Source of the DNA: UBA2561 sp964577275
Lineage (GTDB): Bacteria > Bacteroidota > Bacteroidia > Cytophagales > Thermoflexibacteraceae
Direction of reading: 5' to 3'
DNA length: 64,000 nt
Assembly: GCA_964577275.1 (NCBI GenBank)
Contig: CAZNYR010000006.1
Location: 1-64,000, forward strand
The translations under genes were made by a program, and so were the position numbers. The notes beneath the pieces are model-generated. The model searched no databases. It saw only the letters and a program-made list of their open reading frames with translations, and was not told where the DNA came from. Below, piece after piece: positions 16,100 through 25,098 of the stretch (the first letter of the stretch is position 1; every line of letters starts with the position of its first letter).

Positions 16100-16320
16100 C
16101 GAAATAACGCAGCCCGATGACAGTTCAAACAATAAATTTGCGTGCGAATTTCTTTTCGGCAAACTTCTTGTTCAAATATTCAAGAAAGTTCAAAATCAAT
16201 CGGTTAGCTGAAAGACTTTTTAAATTTTTGCCAAACAACTTGATTTTGTCATCGTTTTAGTTTATATTTCATCTTTAAAAAAATACCGAATATCAACAGA
16301 ATCTTAACCGCTTAATATCC

Positions 16321-17526
16321 GTGAAAACACCCGAAGTAATATACGAATTGGAGCGAGTTGTGCCGATGCACCGCAATTTTTTGGGACAACTCATTACAGG
16401 AATCTCATTGGCTTGGTGCAGTATGTGGACTTACGGATTTTTTAAGTTCGGATTCTTGATTGCTGCATTCTTCGTCTTGGTTCCCATGATTTCGGAAATT
16501 TTTGCCAAACAAATTCGAGGGCTTGCCTTGACCGAACAATTCCTTGAACTCAAAACGGGAATCAGCGAAACAGGCGTGCGGATTTATATGTCCGAAATCA
16601 AAAAAGTCAAGCTCATTGAGCGAGATACCCACAAAAAAGGAAGACGAACGCTCCATCAACCCGATGAAACCGTCTTGATTAGCAGTCAAACACATAGCCG
16701 AAGCCGAAAATATGCCAGAAATTCCGTTTGTATGGTACAAACCAATGACGGCAGATTATTTGAAATTAAAAGTCAATATTTTCCCGAAGGAGAATTTGGC
16801 GAATTTTTGGAATATTTACAAACCGTTTATGACCAACGCACCAACACCGTAGCCGAAGGCTCGCGCCGAAAAACGATTGGACAGCATACCGCCATGTATG
16901 CCGATTCAAACTACCAGAATAGAATCCTCCCCACAGATAAAATCGGAAAATTGCAACAGAAAAACCGTGATTATTTGCAGGAAGATAGGCATTTACGGAG
17001 TGCTTTGCGTGCCAAACTCATCGAGGTTTTCAAAAGTTCATATTATCAGCGCGACCACTTCGAGGCGGCAAAAGTAGAACATGAAGTTTTGTATTCTTTT
17101 GATGCCTCGGACGGAAACAAGGTCTATTTTCTCAAAAATGACTATTTGCCTAATTTGGGCGATGAAAATATCGAAATGGCTGAAAACTTGATTCATGCCT
17201 CTTTCCAAAATTTGGAAGTGGTCGAAAACCGAATCAAATATTACCAAAAAATTCTCGAAGAATTGGAAAAAATCCGATTCCGAGAAAAAAGTAAACGCAA
17301 ACTCAATAGCATTGCGCGCGAACTACAAATTTTGCAGGATAAAAATACCTCCAAAAGTATCGAACATTCATTAACTGATATTGACGTAAATGAAGCTGAA
17401 ATCGAAGCCAAAGTTCTTCGAGAATTGGAGGATTTAACACAAATTGTCAGAGATACCGATGACCTCAATAAATCGCTCGAACTCAAGGAACATATCGCTA
17501 TTTTTCGAGAAACTACTTCGGCATAA
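16321..17526 (+). CDS. Membrane protein with long coiled coil, unknown function
   Basis: 401 residues from a GTG start. A hydrophobic hairpin at ~20-60 (GQLITGISLAWCSMWTYGFF, FGFLIAAFFVLVPMI) is followed by a beta-rich segment at ~65-165 (LALTEQFLELKTGISETGVRIYMSEIKKVKLIER) that resembles a bacterial PH-like domain. The remainder is charged and helical, with clear heptads from ~285 to 400 (LEELEKIRFREKSKRKLNSI, EAEIEAKVLRELEDL). I do not recognise a named family. It is likely an inner-membrane anchored structural or regulatory protein. It ends at a strong terminator shared with the convergent ATE-like gene. Confidence 0.55.
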   Translation: MKTPEVIYELERVVPMHRNFLGQLITGISLAWCSMWTYGFFKFGFLIAAFFVLVPMISEIFAKQIRGLALTEQFLELKTGISETGVRIYMSEIKKVKLIERDTHKKGRRTLHQPDETVLISSQTHSRSRKYARNSVCMVQTNDGRLFEIKSQYFPEGEFGEFLEYLQTVYDQRTNTVAEGSRRKTIGQHTAMYADSNYQNRILPTDKIGKLQQKNRDYLQEDRHLRSALRAKLIEVFKSSYYQRDHFEAAKVEHEVLYSFDASDGNKVYFLKNDYLPNLGDENIEMAENLIHASFQNLEVVENRIKYYQKILEELEKIRFREKSKRKLNSIARELQILQDKNTSKSIEHSLTDIDVNEAEIEAKVLRELEDLTQIVRDTDDLNKSLELKEHIAIFRETTSA

Positions 17527-17549
17527 CACATTGATACTCAATAAAATAC

Positions 17550-17590
17550 AAAACTGGAATTGACAAATTGGTTCAAATTCCAGTTTTTTT
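17550..17590. terminator. Terminator between convergent genes
   Basis: Perfect 12-bp arms AAAACTGGAATT / AATTCCAGTTTT, a 14-nt loop, then T to 17590. The complementary A-rich side makes it usable from both directions. Confidence 0.8.
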
Positions 17591-17601
17591 GTGGCATCAA
17601 T

Positions 17602-18738
17602 TTATGAAATATCCGTCCGAATCTGGGTCAGATATTTTGTCTGGACAGGGATTTGTCGGCATTCATATTTTTTTTGCGCTAATTGACTGTCAATCAACTT
17701 TTTAACAATTTCCGTAGGCGATTCTGACGAGAAAATCGTTCGTTTGTACATTAATAAATTCGGATAATATTTGTCCGTATCCGATAAATCGGTTAATAAA
17801 TCAATATGTAATAAATCGTTATATTCTTCACATTCCTCAACTTGGCTCAAGACATAAATTTCCAAATCCAAATCGTACTCAACGACCACCTGTTGTTTTT
17901 GGTCAGGCTCATAGAAACAGAATAAATATAAGGAATTTTTTAAAAATCGTTCGGGAAAAAAGAGTAAATATCCCATCGAAAAAAAAGGATATACCAATTT
18001 TTTACTATAAATATGATGCTGATGCAACTCGGATTCGAGTACGGCTATTTTTTGCTTCATCACATGAACCGGGAATGTTTCTTCGGATAATTTATCCATG
18101 GATTTCCAACGTCCTTTCCAGTTATAATACTGACAATTACCAACTCTGAGCTTATAATCAAACGAAGAAGGACATTCCAAAATATGCCCCGAATAATAAA
18201 ACTTAAAACCCTGACGAACGGCATACTCAATTTCGAGCATCATCGTGTAAGTTCCTAAGCTATATTTTGCATAATTCTGGCGGTCATACAATGCCAAAAT
18301 ACTCGCCAAACTATTTTGTCCGACATCAAAAAAACTCACAGCAATTAATTTATCGCCCTCATATACGCCCACTTCCCACGTATCAAAAATTGTCTGCTCG
18401 ATATTGGCATTCATAAAAAGTTCCAATGATTCAAATACAAATCCCTGAAAATGCGCTTTTTGAGATTGATATAAGGCTTCTTTTTCGGGGTCGAAGGTTG
18501 CCTTCTGAAATACGACTTTAAAACGGTCTTGACATCGTTTTTGAGTACGGCGCAAACTTCTATTGGGCTGATAATCATCAAGTTTGAGGCGAATATTAAC
18601 CAGCGCATAGACATCACCTCGCAAATACATGACCTGTGAGCGAAATAACATATAAGAACTCCGAAACCAACCGCCTGCCAAGTATTTATCCAGTCGATTA
18701 GCCGATAGAGATTGTGGATAGTACATTTGTACCAGCAT
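17602..18738 (-). CDS. ATE-like (arginyl-tRNA--protein transferase related) protein
   Basis: 378 residues. Residues ~15-105 resemble the N-terminal part of ATE/Bpt aminoacyl-tRNA-protein transferases (GGWFRSSYMLFR, RSLRRTQKRCQDRF). Residues ~115-215 resemble the C-terminal GNAT-fold half: VGVYEGDKLIAVSFFDVGQNSLASILALYD, then SLGTYTMMLEIEYAVRQGFKFYYSG and ECPSSFDYKLR. Canonical enzymes transfer Arg or Leu to N-terminal acidic residues for degradation. The N-terminal cysteines of the ATE zinc/Fe-S site are not evident here, and about 150 extra C-terminal residues are unfamiliar. The family call is therefore good but the activity is uncertain. Confidence 0.6.
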   Translation of the reverse strand: MLVQMYYPQSLSANRLDKYLAGGWFRSSYMLFRSQVMYLRGDVYALVNIRLKLDDYQPNRSLRRTQKRCQDRFKVVFQKATFDPEKEALYQSQKAHFQGFVFESLELFMNANIEQTIFDTWEVGVYEGDKLIAVSFFDVGQNSLASILALYDRQNYAKYSLGTYTMMLEIEYAVRQGFKFYYSGHILECPSSFDYKLRVGNCQYYNWKGRWKSMDKLSEETFPVHVMKQKIAVLESELHQHHIYSKKLVYPFFSMGYLLFFPERFLKNSLYLFCFYEPDQKQQVVVEYDLDLEIYVLSQVEECEEYNDLLHIDLLTDLSDTDKYYPNLLMYKRTIFSSESPTEIVKKLIDSQLAQKKYECRQIPVQTKYLTQIRTDIS

Positions 18739-18886
18739 AAAACGAGAATTTAGACCGTGTAAGTTTTTATGATTTTTAGCAAAAAAATATTTTCACCAAA
18801 AATATCCTACAAAATAGTATTTTTTTGATACAATCCCAAAATTAATACCTTCTCCAAGCAGAAAAATTTGGATTTCGGACTATTCG

Positions 18887-19336
18887 TTAAGTCAATTTTA
18901 GTTCGTGTATCATCGCCCGAATATGTCCTTGGGCATCAAACATATTATCGAATACTGCCTTGATTTTGTGGTCTTTATCCAAAAAATACGTGATGCGTTT
19001 CGTAACTCCGATAACCGGAATGATGGCTTTGTAGCTTTTGGCGATTGCGCCCGATTCATCAGCTACTAATTCAAAGGGCAATTTGTGCTGGGCTTTGAAT
19101 CGGCGATGCGTAGCGACCGTATCTCGGCTAATGCCCAGGACATCAATATCCGCCCCCCGAAATTCGGCAAATTGATCTCTGAACTCGCAGGCTTCTTTGG
19201 TGCAGCCGGGCGTAAAATCTTTGGGATAAAAGTAAATAATGCACGGTTTGCCAGCCATATTTTTGCTGAGTGTAAATGTGCCTGCCGTGCTTTCTGACGT
19301 AAAATCAGGGGCGAATGTACCTGTTGATAATGCCAT
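18887..19336 (-). CDS. bcp: Thiol peroxidase of the BCP/PrxQ family
   Basis: 149 residues from ATG 19336 (MALSTGTFAPDF); an 18-residue upstream extension was rejected because the start chosen matches the family. The peroxidatic Cys is at 45 in FTPGCTKEACEF and the resolving Cys at 50, the two-Cys BCP pattern. The enzyme reduces peroxides using thioredoxin. The thioredoxin-fold elements ACKPCIIYFYPKD-like strand and LGISRDTVATHRRFKAQHKLPFELVADE are complete. A TGATWATCA palindrome lies about 60 bp upstream. Confidence 0.93.
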   Translation of the reverse strand: MALSTGTFAPDFTSESTAGTFTLSKNMAGKPCIIYFYPKDFTPGCTKEACEFRDQFAEFRGADIDVLGISRDTVATHRRFKAQHKLPFELVADESGAIAKSYKAIIPVIGVTKRITYFLDKDHKIKAVFDNMFDAQGHIRAMIHELKLT

Positions 19337-19739
19337 ATTTTTAAAAGTTTTAAGGTTTAAACAGCCATAAATATTTGGTATTGAAATCATATAATAAATT
19401 GATAATCAATATCTTAGACTTATCAAGTTTTAGGATAAAATCCAAGCCTTTTAACTTCGTATTTATCTCGATTGTTTTGAGAGATAAATTAGTTTCGGAT
19501 AGATATCCTTGCTTCCGCAAAATTCTGTTAAACCGTTTTGATTTTTGGTAAAAAACAAATCGAATTGCGTATTTTTGAAATAAAATAGCACAAAAACTTT
19601 AGATTAAATTTGGATTTTGGTTCAGGATTTTGATTGATTTTATTTTCTTTGTGCTTTCTTTGGGATGCAAAAGACTGGAAATACAAAATAATTACCCGTT
19701 CATCATCCACGAAAGGTAATTCATAAACAACGTTAAGAT
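19337..19739. other. Divergent intergenic region between bcp and fabF
   Basis: About 400 bp, AT-rich, holding the promoters of two divergent genes. Apart from the 13-bp palindrome at 19398-19410 I saw no structured element. An acyl-carrier-protein gene, often found just before fabF in this phylum, is not present here. Confidence 0.5.
19398..19410. promoter_or_regulatory. 13-bp palindrome ATTGATAATCAAT upstream of bcp
   Basis: Perfect odd palindrome 61 bp before the bcp start codon, in a position suitable for an operator. The regulator is unknown. Confidence 0.35.
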
Positions 19740-20993
19740 ATGGAATTAAAAAGGGTAGTCATCACAGGATTGGGTGCATTAACCCCCATCGGAAATAATC
19801 TCGAAGCGTATTGGGCAGGTTTGGCGGCAGGCACAAGTGGCGCAGCTCCCATTACTTTGTTTGATGCCGAAAAATTCAAAACGCAGTTTGCGTGCGAACT
19901 CAAAGATTTTGACATGAGCAATTTCCTTGACCGCCGAGAAATGCGCCGTATGGATGCGTTTTCACAATATGCTATCGTAGCTTCGGATGAAGCGGTTAAG
20001 GATGCTCATTTATCAGACGAAAAATTGAACAAAGACCGCATCGGCGTAATTTGGGGGTCTGGCATTGGCGGTCTCAAAACTTTCGAGGATGAGGTCGGAA
20101 ATTATTTTATGAATGACAGAACGCCTCGTTTTAATCCATTTTTTATTCCTAAAATGATTGGTGATATTTCGGCAGGGCATATTTCGATGCGACACGGATT
20201 CCGAGGTCCTAACTTCATCACTGTTTCGGCGTGCGCCTCCTCGACCAATGCCATGGTAGATGCCTATAATTATATTCGCCTCAACAAAGCCACCATCATC
20301 GTAACGGGCGGTTCGGAAGCTGCCATCACACAAGCAGGCATTGGTGGTTTTAATGCTTCTAAAGCCTTATCAACCCGAAACGATTCGCCTCAAACTGCCT
20401 CCCGTCCCTTCGATAAAGACCGAGATGGATTTGTCATGGGCGAAGGTTCGGGCGCATTAATTTTTGAGGAATTGGAACACGCCTTAGCACGAGGAGCAAA
20501 AATCTATGCCGAAGTCATGGGCGGAGGAATGTCAGCCGATGCCCACCACTTGACCGCCCCACACCCCGAAGGATTAGGTGCAAAAAATGTCATGCTGGAT
20601 GCACTTGCTGATAATCACATCAAACCACAAGAAGTGGACTATATTAATGTTCACGGGACTTCAACGCCCTTAGGCGATATTGCTGAAATTAAGGCGATTA
20701 CCGAAGTTTTTGGCGAGCATACATTTAACCTCAATATCAGCTCGACCAAATCCATGACAGGACATTTGTTGGGCGCAGCGGGTGCGATTGAGGCGATTGC
20801 CTCCATTTTTGCCCTCGAAAAACAAATGATTCCCCCCACCATTAATCATTTTACCGATGATGATGCCTTCGATACTCGCCTCAATTTGACTTTTAATAAA
20901 GCCCAAAAACGAAAAGTCGAGGTCGTATTGAGCAATACTTTCGGATTTGGCGGACATAACTGTTCGATTCTACTCCGAAAATTTCGGGGGTGA
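19740..20993 (+). CDS. fabF: Beta-ketoacyl-ACP synthase II
   Basis: 417 residues, the usual FabF length. It condenses malonyl-ACP with acyl-ACP in fatty-acid elongation. The catalytic triad is visible: Cys165 in TVSACASST, His305 in INVHGTSTPLGD and His342 in KSMTGHLLGAAGAIE. The start MELKRVVITGLGALTPIGN and the C-terminal NTFGFGGHN are standard. In Bacteroidota the order acpP-fabF-rnc is common; here fabF-rnc is kept without acpP. A terminator-like hairpin separates fabF from rnc. Confidence 0.97.
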   Translation: MELKRVVITGLGALTPIGNNLEAYWAGLAAGTSGAAPITLFDAEKFKTQFACELKDFDMSNFLDRREMRRMDAFSQYAIVASDEAVKDAHLSDEKLNKDRIGVIWGSGIGGLKTFEDEVGNYFMNDRTPRFNPFFIPKMIGDISAGHISMRHGFRGPNFITVSACASSTNAMVDAYNYIRLNKATIIVTGGSEAAITQAGIGGFNASKALSTRNDSPQTASRPFDKDRDGFVMGEGSGALIFEELEHALARGAKIYAEVMGGGMSADAHHLTAPHPEGLGAKNVMLDALADNHIKPQEVDYINVHGTSTPLGDIAEIKAITEVFGEHTFNLNISSTKSMTGHLLGAAGAIEAIASIFALEKQMIPPTINHFTDDDAFDTRLNLTFNKAQKRKVEVVLSNTFGFGGHNCSILLRKFRG

Positions 20994-21001
20994 TTTTCTT
21001 G

Positions 21002-21038
21002 ACCTTTGGCAAAATTTTAACATTTTACCAAAGGTTTT
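21002..21038 (+). terminator. Terminator-like hairpin between fabF and rnc
   Basis: Arms ACCTTTGG / CCAAAGGT extended by AAAAT / ATTTT across one mismatch, then TTTTCTTATACTTTT. It lies 8 bp after the fabF stop. It argues that rnc translation begins downstream of it. Confidence 0.65.
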
Positions 21039-21099
21039 CTTATACTTTTATGACCTTAAAATTAATAGGACAATCGTTACCAAATTTAAATATTATTTA

Positions 21100-21822
21100 T
21101 TGCGACTGCTTCGCAAAAAATCCCAACGAGATAAATTAATTATCCGAGCCGTCAAGCAAATCACAGGCAAAAAACCTCTGAATCTTGAGTTATATAAACT
21201 GGCTTTGGTGCATTCCTCTGTTGCCGAAACCCAATTTAATGGCTTCAAAGAATCAAACGAACGCCTTGAATATCTCGGAGATGCCGTGCTGGGTATGGTC
21301 ATTGCCGAATATCTTTTCAAAAAATATCCGTACAAAGAAGAAGGATTCCTGACCGAAATCCGCTCGCGCCTCGTGAGTCGGGAGGCACTCAATATTTTGG
21401 CACGCAAAATCGGATTGGATACTTTAGTTGATTATGATACCCAACGAAGAGGTGGCGTAAGTTCATTCAAATATTTGTATGGCGATGCTATGGAAGCCTT
21501 TGTCGGGGCGGTGTATTTGGATAGAGGATTCTTATTTTGCAAAAAATTTATTACCCACAAATTGATGCAATCCCATTTTGATTTGGATGAAATCACACGA
21601 ACCACCAAAAATTTTAAAAGTAAACTCATCGAATGGTCGCAAAAAAATGGGCATTCCATCAAATTTGAAACTTTCGAGGACAAAAACGATAATAAAAATG
21701 GACAGTTCAAGGTCAGAATCCTCGTCAATGAACAAGAAATTTCCATCGGAACAGGATACAGCAAAAAGAAAGCCGAACAAGATGCCGCAAGACGTGCCTG
21801 CGAAACACAAGATATTAATTAA
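21100..21822 (+). CDS. rnc: Ribonuclease III
   Basis: A double-strand RNA endonuclease for rRNA and mRNA processing. The catalytic signature is NERLEYLGDAVLG, followed by FLTEIRSRLVSR and the second acidic cluster GDAMEAFVGAVYLDRG. A C-terminal dsRNA-binding domain has FKVRILVNEQEISIGTGYSKKKAEQDAARRA. The start is uncertain. The frame is open back to an ATG at 20947 inside fabF, but that extension crosses the fabF terminator and is unlike RNase III. TTG 21100 gives 241 residues, the normal size, with the usual basic N-terminus RLLRKKSQRDK. A rarer start a few codons upstream is possible. Confidence 0.93.
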   Translation: MRLLRKKSQRDKLIIRAVKQITGKKPLNLELYKLALVHSSVAETQFNGFKESNERLEYLGDAVLGMVIAEYLFKKYPYKEEGFLTEIRSRLVSREALNILARKIGLDTLVDYDTQRRGGVSSFKYLYGDAMEAFVGAVYLDRGFLFCKKFITHKLMQSHFDLDEITRTTKNFKSKLIEWSQKNGHSIKFETFEDKNDNKNGQFKVRILVNEQEISIGTGYSKKKAEQDAARRACETQDIN

Positions 21823-21841
21823 CAAACTGATTATCAAATAG

Positions 21842-22396
21842 TTAGACTCCTTGTTGAAAGGCTTTGGTTTTCAGCAACATTCGGCGAATGCCACGTTCAA
21901 CATCCTGTTGCATCAAATCATCAATTGCTTGCCATTTCACGTGATTTACTTCCGCAAAATCAGCATTTAGCTCCCAATTCTTCGCCCAATAAATATAACG
22001 TACATCGTAATGAAAATGGGCTGGTTCATTACCTCTTTCGGGATAAGGCTGCAAATCTACATCGAAAATATCTTCCGAAAGCAATTCCAAATCCGTCAAA
22101 CCACTCTCCTCGATAGCCTCCCGTCTTGCGCCTTGCTCCAAAGTTTCGTCTTCTAATTCCAGATGTCCGCCCACCTGCAACCAACGATTTAGTTTTTTAT
22201 GATGAACCAATAAGGCACTTTTCAGGTCGGGACTCAAAATCCAAGCCGAAGTCGTTACGTGTCCCTGAAGATTGGTGCGCTGATAAAAATTTGAATTTTC
22301 ATGCACAAATTGAAGCGCAATACGCTGAAATTCAGCCTCATCCGAAAAATCTGTATGATAGTTTTCCAATTGAGCGATTACTGTTTCTCGATTCAT
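21842..22396 (-). CDS. Nudix hydrolase
   Basis: 184 residues from ATG 22396 (MNRETVIAQLENYH). The Nudix box spans residues 76-100: GGHLELEDETLEQGARREAI then EESGL, which satisfies GX5EX7REUXEEXGU. The preceding segment (LLVHHKKLNRWLQV) and following DVRYIYWAKNWEL are typical of the broad NTP/ADP-sugar pyrophosphohydrolase group. The substrate is not predictable. It lies 52 bp downstream of the TonB receptor gene on the same strand and ends 19 bp from the convergent rnc. Confidence 0.88.
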   Translation of the reverse strand: MNRETVIAQLENYHTDFSDEAEFQRIALQFVHENSNFYQRTNLQGHVTTSAWILSPDLKSALLVHHKKLNRWLQVGGHLELEDETLEQGARREAIEESGLTDLELLSEDIFDVDLQPYPERGNEPAHFHYDVRYIYWAKNWELNADFAEVNHVKWQAIDDLMQQDVERGIRRMLLKTKAFQQGV

Positions 22397-22448
22397 TTTC
22401 TTGATTATTTTTGAAATCAATAAATACAGACAAAAATATACATTTTTT

Positions 22449-24800
22449 CTAAAATTGATACATTATTCTAATCGTTATGTTTCGACCTATTTCGTGGGCA
22501 AAATAACGTAACCGATTCATGTAACTTTTGTACTCTAAATTAAATAAATTTTCGACCTCAAAATTCCAACGAAATTTTTGTTTTCCAAACTGACTTCCCA
22601 ATTCCAGATTCCACAACGTATAACTTTCAGGCGCATCCATAAAATCAAAATTTGTATCTGACACTTCCTCAGTATCTCGAATATTTTCCAGCGCATGAGG
22701 CGCATCATTTTGGCGAGCATGATACCTTGCCTGAATCGAAAAATTAAAACTTTGCAACCCCAAAAATTCTGCTTTTTCATACGTTAAAGCACTCGAAAAT
22801 TGCATCGGCGGAATCCACGCAATTTTTTGAGCCTGCTTTATATCTTTCACTTTCAAATATGAAATTTTGGATTCCAAGTTCACATTTTTAGTCAGCCAAT
22901 ATCGAACCTGTGCATCTACACCGTAATAATTTACGTCCGTTTGCACATACCGAAAAACAGGAAATGCGCCCCGAATTGTCAAAGCTATCTCTTTGGGTGT
23001 CAAGTAAATATAATTTTTAAATCGTTGAAAATATGGCTCAATAATCCACGAAAATTTAGGATTCCGAAAACTAAAACTACCCACCCATTTCCACGAATTT
23101 TCCATCTGAAGTTCCGAATTTCCTTCCTCAATAGATGCCGAACCGTGATGCAATCCTTGCGAATATAATTCATTTATGTTCGGATTTCTGGACGTAAATC
23201 CCAAATGCGAACGCACCAAAAAAGCATCCGAAAAATGATGAATCAAGCCCATCGAACTTGCCAGATTATGAAACCGATGACGAGGTTTTGATAAGTTATT
23301 TTGACGGTCAAAAACATACGCATTCATTTTTTTGAAGTCATATCTACCGCCCAATTCGAGTTCTGTTTGATTTAAAATCAGTCGCTGAATCGAAAAAACA
23401 CCCACCGAAAATAAATCATAATCAGGCAAAAATCGCCGTGTACCTGTCGCCAAAACATTGTTAAAATTATCCTGAAAACGACTCAAAATCCCAATTTTTC
23501 CATGTAATTTTTTATGTGAAATGTATTCAAATTTTAATTCCGCACTATGCGTTTTCAAATCCAAATAAGACGCAGGTTTTTCCGAACGATTCGCTCGCCG
23601 AATATCAAATTCCTGTCGAATGTTTTGTTGAAAACCATATCGAAAAACTATTTTTCCTACCTCACGAATCTGATAAAAAGATTGAACCTTGACCAAATCA
23701 TGCCTTACTTGTTGGCGTGGCTGACGAATTTTATAGGTAAAGTCCTCAATAACAGCAGGTTGCTGATTTTCTATTGCCTCAAACAAATCCGTTGTATTTC
23801 CGATGTGTGCCGCCGCCAAAATGCCATAATCCGACTGAAACCGACTAAAATAAGATTCGATTTCAAAATTATTTGTTTGCCAACCTAATGCACCAGAAAC
23901 GTTAAATTCTTGCATTCCTGTATTTGAAAGTACATAGTTAGGTGCAACAACATCACCTAATTTTTTGAAACTACTTTGCAATCGCCAGCCCAAACCGTTC
24001 CCGAATCCACCTTCGGTCATAGCATTAAAAACACCACCTTTTCCATTGGAAATCAGCACATTACTGATATTTCCCCGAATCATTTTGGAAGTCGGTAATG
24101 CATTAGGTTCGGTCAGAATTACGCCTCCCACCGCATCCGAGCCATATTCAACCGCCGATGCACCTTTAATAACCGTAATTTTTTGCGCCGAAAATGGGTC
24201 GATAGCGGGAGCGTGGTCTTGTCCCCACTGCTGCCCCTCTTGCTGAATACCTTGATTAAGAATCGTAATGCGATTTCCTGAAAGCCCCTGAATCATAGGT
24301 TTTGAAATGGAAGTCCCTGTTTTTAAGAGAGTTACGCCATTAATTTGTGCCAAATTTTCGGACAAACTTTGCCCCTGTCCCCGAAATAAATCTTGTTCGG
24401 AAAGCGACTGTACGGCTTGCGTTTGGTAATCTTCGAGCCGATTTTTTTCAGCCTCTACCCTCACCTCCTCCAAATGAATGGCATCATCATCCAAACGAAA
24501 TTCTAACATTATTTTATTACTAATTACCTGAATATCAATGACTTTTTCTTGATAACCCATCGCCCGACACACCAAAGTATAATGTCCTTGACAAATATTA
24601 GAAAAAATAAATTTGCCCTCCGCATCCGTAATTACCCCCTTCCGAAGTTCGGGGATATAAACCGAAACTCCCGTAATGGTTTGGTGCTGATTATCATGTA
24701 TCTTACCTATAATCAGTAAGTTACAATTTGTGTTTTTGGCAAAAACAGATGAAATTGTCAGGCTTGATAAAATAAAAAATAATGTAATTTGTATTCTCAT
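22449..24800 (-). CDS. TonB-dependent outer-membrane receptor (ZnuD-like features)
   Basis: 783 residues from ATG 24800 (MRIQITLFFILSSL, signal peptide ending VFA). Residues ~30-115 are a carboxypeptidase-regulatory-like domain (GKIHDNQHQTITGVSVYIPE, GKFIFSNICQG). The plug follows: SLSENLAQINGVTLLKTGTS and the ZnuD-like patch GNRITILNQGIQQEGQQWGQ, DHAPAIDPFSAQ, ASAVEYGSDAVGG. The barrel ends in the aromatic strand NITIRIMYQF. ZnuD imports zinc in Neisseria; the DHAPAIDP patch makes a metal such as zinc a reasonable guess, not a demonstrated substrate. A palindrome about 57 bp upstream may be its operator. Confidence 0.85.
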   Translation of the reverse strand: MRIQITLFFILSSLTISSVFAKNTNCNLLIIGKIHDNQHQTITGVSVYIPELRKGVITDAEGKFIFSNICQGHYTLVCRAMGYQEKVIDIQVISNKIMLEFRLDDDAIHLEEVRVEAEKNRLEDYQTQAVQSLSEQDLFRGQGQSLSENLAQINGVTLLKTGTSISKPMIQGLSGNRITILNQGIQQEGQQWGQDHAPAIDPFSAQKITVIKGASAVEYGSDAVGGVILTEPNALPTSKMIRGNISNVLISNGKGGVFNAMTEGGFGNGLGWRLQSSFKKLGDVVAPNYVLSNTGMQEFNVSGALGWQTNNFEIESYFSRFQSDYGILAAAHIGNTTDLFEAIENQQPAVIEDFTYKIRQPRQQVRHDLVKVQSFYQIREVGKIVFRYGFQQNIRQEFDIRRANRSEKPASYLDLKTHSAELKFEYISHKKLHGKIGILSRFQDNFNNVLATGTRRFLPDYDLFSVGVFSIQRLILNQTELELGGRYDFKKMNAYVFDRQNNLSKPRHRFHNLASSMGLIHHFSDAFLVRSHLGFTSRNPNINELYSQGLHHGSASIEEGNSELQMENSWKWVGSFSFRNPKFSWIIEPYFQRFKNYIYLTPKEIALTIRGAFPVFRYVQTDVNYYGVDAQVRYWLTKNVNLESKISYLKVKDIKQAQKIAWIPPMQFSSALTYEKAEFLGLQSFNFSIQARYHARQNDAPHALENIRDTEEVSDTNFDFMDAPESYTLWNLELGSQFGKQKFRWNFEVENLFNLEYKSYMNRLRYFAHEIGRNITIRIMYQF

Positions 24801-24856
24801 CGGATATGTTAAATGCAAATTTATCGTACAAAATTACAATAAAAAACCATGCAAAA

Positions 24857-24871
24857 TGCAACCATGTTGCA
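24857..24871 (-). promoter_or_regulatory. Operator-like palindrome upstream of the TonB receptor
   Basis: TGCAACCATGTTGCA has perfect 6-bp arms around CAT. It lies between the receptor start codon and the terminator of the upstream YbjQ unit, where its promoter must be. Its length suits a dimeric repressor such as a FUR-family protein, but identity is a guess. Confidence 0.4.
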
Positions 24872-24886
24872 AAAAGTAAGATTTTC

Positions 24887-24923
24887 AACAAAAAATAACC
24901 GTTTATCTTTCGTGATAAACGGT
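24887..24923 (-). terminator. Terminator after the YbjQ / small-peptide unit
   Basis: Read leftwards: arms ACCGTTTATC / GATAAACGGT (10 bp, 6-nt loop) then TATTTTTTGTTG. It lies 43 bp beyond the stop of the 42-codon gene. Confidence 0.75.
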
Positions 24924-24965
24924 CGTGATATTGTTTTAAATAATTTGTATTTTACTGATTCTGAA

Positions 24966-25094
24966 TTAGTTATCTCGTTCTTCAAAATCTTCGAGATGTT
25001 TGATTTTTTGTCTGCGTTTATACAAATAAACCAGAAGCACCAGACATCCAGCCCAGCACAAGCCATAAAAACTATAAATAAATCCCGTCATCAT
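24966..25094 (-). CDS. 42-residue single-pass membrane protein
   Basis: A short gene read from ATG ATG at 25094 (or 25091). It encodes MMTGFIYSFYGLCWAG, CLVLLVYLYKRRQKIKHL and EDFEERDN, then TAA. One membrane helix (residues ~4-27) is followed by a basic stop-transfer and an acidic tail, so it should sit N-out/C-in. It starts 4 bp after the YbjQ stop and is followed by a terminator, which supports a real two-gene unit. It recalls CcmD/CcoQ-type small membrane subunits in shape only; no family is assigned. Confidence 0.6.
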   Translation of the reverse strand: MMTGFIYSFYGLCWAGCLVLLVYLYKRRQKIKHLEDFEERDN

Positions 25095-25098
25095 TATA

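Noticed and set aside
17571..17590. GGTTCAAATTCC resembling a tRNA T-arm
   Set aside because: It is one side of a perfect terminator hairpin and no anticodon or acceptor arms can be built.
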